Origin: Clostridia bacterium
Lineage (GTDB): Bacteria; Bacillota; Clostridia; Peptostreptococcales; Anaerovoracaceae
DNA length: 6,864 nt
Assembly (NCBI GenBank): GCA_902363595.1
Contig: CABJAP010000034.1
Coordinates: 1 to 6,864 of the forward strand
Direction: 5' to 3'
Position numbers and translations under genes: made by a program. Positions within the stretch are counted from its first letter, which is position 1; every line of letters begins with the position of its first letter. Under the pieces are notes generated by a model. That model was not told the origin of the DNA. It made no database searches and saw only the letters and a program-made list of their open reading frames with translations. This document shows positions 4,894 to 6,864 of this stretch, one piece after another.

Positions 4894-5500
4894 TCAAACC
4901 TCCAAATCCTTTTTATGCTCTTTCTGTTTATCTTTCGGCTGCTGCGCCGCCTGTTTCTTGTATTCGTCCAGCTTCTTCAAAATGGACGGTTTTTTCTGCG
5001 GCTGTTCCCGTTTCTCGGCTTTTACCGCTTTTGCAAGGTCGGTAACGGAAATCGCTTCCCCCGCCTTTGCCCGCTGCTCAAAATCTGCAACGGTGGGCGT
5101 TTGCGGCGTATTGTTGATAAGCCCGTCAAAATTGTTGTCGTTCTGCTCTATGGTGTCCTCGACGTGCTTTAAGGGATTATCCCGCTGCGGCTGCTCGGCG
5201 GCTATGGCATAAGCCTGTGTGCCATTCCCCATAATGAGATACTTCCCGTCCTCCGACGCATGGTGAAAACCAAATCCCGCCGCTTCGATCTGTTCACGGC
5301 TCATATCGGTAATATGAAAATTGCCCCTCGGCGTTCTAACGGTTTCACCCGTCAAAAGGCTGTCGGGGGTCGCTTCCGGCTGCTGCTTTTCAAGCTGCCC
5401 GTCCTTGTAGGAATATCCTTGCGCCGCGATTGCTTCAAGGGTCTTGCCCGTAACGTCGCCATAAATCCGCTTGTCTGCGTCAACCAGCATTTGCAAAGTG
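4894..5500 (-). pseudogene. YodL/DUF4316-type ICE protein, N-terminus removed by IS
   Basis: The remaining 200 or so residues contain a YodL-like segment (TPRGNFHITDMSREQIEAAG, then FHHASEDGKYLIMGNG) and a DUF4316-like C-terminus: a GLINNTPQTPTVADFEQRAKAGE linker, SVTDLAKAVKAEK, then a lysine-rich tail ending KKDLEV. Such proteins occur in the transfer region of Tn1549-type ICEs; their function is unknown. Upstream coding sequence is replaced by the IS at 5501, and the frame into the IS meets a TGA within about 7 codons. TTG 5496 and ATG 5490 are possible starts but have no ribosome site, so the fragment is probably little translated. The family call is from remembered sequence patterns. Confidence 0.75.
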
Positions 5501-5543
5501 TGATATTGTCAATATTGGTTGACACATTTATCTCAAAGATATC
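5501..5543. repeat. IS terminal inverted repeat (3' end of IS)
   Basis: Read on the + strand it begins TGATATTGTC, with TTGACA at 5519-5524 and then TTATCTCAAAGATATC. It pairs imperfectly with the repeat at 6820-6864, most clearly over TTGACA and TCTCAA. Confidence 0.7.
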
Positions 5544-5548
5544 ACTGA

Positions 5549-6457
5549 CTATGCAGCCAGGTCCAAAGATTGATAGTATCTCTGGCGCTTGATGATCGGA
5601 GGAAGCCCACCATTAGCAGAGCAGATCCTCCTGTTATTCCAGTAACTGATGAAATATCTCCAAATGAGAACCTTCAGTTCCTCTGTGGTCATAGTTTCCG
5701 TATTGTAGCGGTCATAGAGAAGCTCGCTTTTCATTCTGGCCCACATGCTTTCACATCGGGCATTATCATGGCACCTGCCACCAGCACTGTTCATGCTTTG
5801 AATAATACCGTATTTTGCCAGAGCCTTACGATAGGTTTCACTGGTATATTGTGTTCCTCTGTCAGAGTGTAAAATGGCGCCTCGCAGATTAGGATATGCA
5901 AGATAGGCATTATCCAGGGTATGCTCACACAAAGTTGCTTTCATGTTGGTTTCCATCGCCAGACCAAGGACACTGGAATCAAAGCAGTCAAAGATAGCTG
6001 AAACATACAGTTTTCCATCTTTAGCCTTGATCTCTGTGATGTCAGTTACACATTTTTCAAGTGGCTTATTGGATTTGAAATCTCGCTTCAGAAGATCATC
6101 CGATTTACGCGCTTCCCGATCAGCTCTGGTAATACCATTTGGCTTACGCTTTGGCCGATGGCTAAGGCCTATTTCATCCATAACCCTGTAGACAGTTCGC
6201 TCACTGGGGATTTTGAGTCCTTCCAGATTCTTAAGGAGAAGTGCCTGATACATGCGAATACGCCCATAGGTATCATTGCATTCATCCTCAGAATTAATCG
6301 CTCTCATAGCATCAGCGAGATCCTGATATTTCCAGGGACGATCTTTAATAGCAAGATATTTGTAAAAACCCTGGCGGCTGACACCGAGCATCCGGCAGTA
6401 GAATGAGAGTTTCCCCTTAATCACGCCGTCTTCCGTTTTTATGGCAATGAACTTCAT
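5549..6457 (-). CDS. IS3-family transposase OrfB (DDE integrase core)
   Basis: This 302-residue protein cuts and joins IS ends. The first 110 residues contain the HTH_21-like region (YCRMLGVSRQGFYKYL, YGRIRMYQALL), followed by the rve integrase core. The catalytic triad is D139 (CVTDITEIK), D199 (HSDRGTQY) and E236 (ARCESMWARMKSE). The D199-E236 spacing is 36 residues, one more than the classic 35 of IS3 elements as I recall it. ATG 6457 overlaps the orfA TGA as ATGA, with no separate strong ribosome site, so expression may use coupling or the -1 frameshift upstream. It appears intact and ends in TAG at 5549-5551. Confidence 0.93.
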   Translation of the reverse strand: MKFIAIKTEDGVIKGKLSFYCRMLGVSRQGFYKYLAIKDRPWKYQDLADAMRAINSEDECNDTYGRIRMYQALLLKNLEGLKIPSERTVYRVMDEIGLSHRPKRKPNGITRADREARKSDDLLKRDFKSNKPLEKCVTDITEIKAKDGKLYVSAIFDCFDSSVLGLAMETNMKATLCEHTLDNAYLAYPNLRGAILHSDRGTQYTSETYRKALAKYGIIQSMNSAGGRCHDNARCESMWARMKSELLYDRYNTETMTTEELKVLIWRYFISYWNNRRICSANGGLPPIIKRQRYYQSLDLAA

Positions 6458-6786
6458 TCTTTGGTTCTTGCTGACTTCCGACGGCTGGCTGCGAAAAAAG
6501 CACTTGCTTCCTCGAGAAATTCATTTTCCTCTTTCAGACGCCGGATTTCTTTATCTTGATCCTTAACGCGTTTGCGGAGCATCGCAAGCTCCTCAGCAAG
6601 ACTCATCGCACTTTCTGGAGTATGTGCACCATCGCCAATATCCAATGTGCCTGCTCTAACTGCTTTCAGCCATGTATGGATAGTTCCCTCCGGGATACCT
6701 AATTCTTTAGCAGCTTTAGCACCACCTATTTCTTTTGCTAACTTAACTGCCTGTACTTTGTATTCATGGTCATATTTACGTGCCAT
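6454..6786 (-). CDS. IS3-family OrfA (helix-turn-helix and leucine zipper)
   Basis: This 110-residue protein recognises the IS ends. Residues about 8-44 form the HTH_Tnp_1-type helix-turn-helix (YKVQAVKLAKEIGG, AKELGIPEGTIHTWLKA). Residues about 67-92 form a heptad-rich coiled coil (LAEELAMLRKRVKDQDKEI, ending RRLKEENEFL), used in this family for dimerisation. ATG 6786 follows AAGGAGG (6795-6801) by 8 nt. A slippery heptamer T TTT TTC occurs in AFF near its 3' end, so it may also be the N-terminal part of an OrfAB fusion. Length is normal for the family. Confidence 0.92.
   Translation of the reverse strand: MARKYDHEYKVQAVKLAKEIGGAKAAKELGIPEGTIHTWLKAVRAGTLDIGDGAHTPESAMSLAEELAMLRKRVKDQDKEIRRLKEENEFLEEASAFFAASRRKSARTKE
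6493..6499 (-). other. Candidate -1 programmed frameshift site for OrfAB
   Basis: The minus-strand heptamer T TTT TTC is in the correct phase within orfA (GCT TTT TTC). After a -1 slip the next codons (CGC AGC CAG CCG and on) stay open and enter orfB in frame at its ATG. IS3-family elements commonly make their active transposase by -1 frameshifting here. No stimulatory stem was checked. Confidence 0.55.
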
Positions 6787-6815
6787 TTTGAGTACCTCCT
6801 TATTCTCTTGATTCT

Positions 6816-6845
6816 ATCATGAAATCCTTGAGAATAAGATGTCAA
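6816..6845 (-). promoter_or_regulatory. Possible transposase promoter at the IS end
   Basis: TTGACA (6840-6845) lies in the terminal repeat and is followed after 18 nt by CATGAT (6816-6821), a partial -10. An alternative TAGAAT at 6811-6816 is too far away. A promoter overlapping the terminal repeat is common in IS elements. Confidence 0.4.
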
Positions 6846-6864
6846 CTTTTTTTATACCACACCA
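6820..6864. repeat. IS terminal inverted repeat (5' end of IS)
   Basis: Read on the minus strand it begins TGGTGTGGTATAAAA, with TTGACA 19 nt in and then TTATTCTCAAGGATTTCAT. It matches the repeat at 5501-5543 imperfectly. It coincides with the window edge. Confidence 0.65.

Larger units (their letters stand above)
114..5500. mobile_element. Fragment of a Tn1549/CTn-family ICE carrying a resistance-like cargo
   Basis: The sigma-like fragment, XRE regulator, mobC, MOBP relaxase, TTRAP and YodL/DUF4316 genes form a set typical of Tn1549-type ICEs. The AT-rich cargo (677-2202) lies between backbone genes, as accessory genes do in this family. Both ends are cut within coding genes by copies of one IS. 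Integrase, excisionase and type IV secretion genes are not present in the window, so conjugative autonomy cannot be claimed. Confidence 0.75.
5501..6864 (-). mobile_element. Complete IS3-family (IS150-like) insertion sequence
   Basis: Bounded by TG (5501-5502) and CA (6863-6864), this is 1364 bp if the right tip is the window's last base. It encodes orfA and orfB in the IS3 arrangement, with related terminal inverted repeats sharing TTGACA and a TTAT-CTCAA block. The 3' end is identical to the left copy at 1-113 but inverted. It interrupts the YodL/DUF4316 gene; the inner flank reads CACTT on the minus strand. The outer flank is outside the window, so a target duplication cannot be tested. 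The outer boundary at 6864 is inferred from the CA dinucleotide and repeat alignment. Confidence 0.88.

Noticed and set aside
4605..5045. 146-codon + strand frame opposite the TTRAP and DUF4316 genes
   Set aside because: It is the antisense shadow of two genes with clear families and coupled ribosome sites, and it begins inside a terminator hairpin.
114..5500. Target-site duplication across the IS pair
   Set aside because: Inner flanks AAAAG and CACTT do not match, and the informative outer flanks lie outside the window.
1..6864. CRISPR array, tRNA or rRNA genes
   Set aside because: No regularly spaced repeats, cloverleaf or rRNA-like sequence was seen; all repeats found are inverted repeats explained by terminators, the leader, oriT-like structure or IS ends.

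Overview
The window looks like DNA from a low-to-mid GC Firmicute, most likely a gut Clostridia or a streptococcus that has exchanged DNA with one. Strong AGGAGG ribosome sites, U-tailed terminators and the gene families present all point that way. It is an accessory region: a piece of a Tn1549/CTn-type integrative conjugative element (ICE) lying between two inverted copies of one IS3-family (IS150-like) insertion sequence.

Layout from left to right. Bases 1-113 are the 3' end of an IS copy on the + strand. It truncates a minus-strand ICE sigma-70-like regulator, of which only about 55 N-terminal codons remain (up to 280). Bases 281-750 hold a GC-rich hairpin, a 35-codon small ORF with a good ribosome site, and a strong terminator. 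An AT-rich cargo unit on the minus strand follows (about 677-2202): a consensus promoter, a leader peptide MLHSMRIR, a nested hairpin attenuator of the kind found upstream of ribosomal-protection tetracycline resistance genes, a 61-residue cysteine-rich KTR protein, and a 327-residue RlmN/Cfr-family radical SAM methyltransferase with all five key cysteines. No tet gene is present.

From 2296 the + strand carries the ICE mobilisation module: an XRE-family regulator with its own terminator, an intergenic stretch rich in nested inverted repeats (candidate oriT), mobC, and a MOBP-type relaxase overlapping mobC by 40 bases. Facing it on the minus strand is the end of another ICE transfer operon: a YodL/DUF4316 protein that has lost its N-terminus to the second IS, then a small TTRAP-like protein, closed by a very strong hairpin terminator. 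Bases 5501-6864 are an apparently complete IS with orfA, orfB, terminal inverted repeats and a candidate -1 frameshift site.

How it fits together (inference): the IS copies have cut the fragment away from the rest of the ICE on both sides. Integrase and type IV secretion genes are not in the window. A relaxase, MobC and a possible oriT remain, so the 5.4 kb segment could be mobilised in trans or moved as an IS-bounded unit. The most interesting part is the cargo: a putative ribosome-modifying enzyme behind a leader that looks built to sense ribosome-targeting antibiotics.
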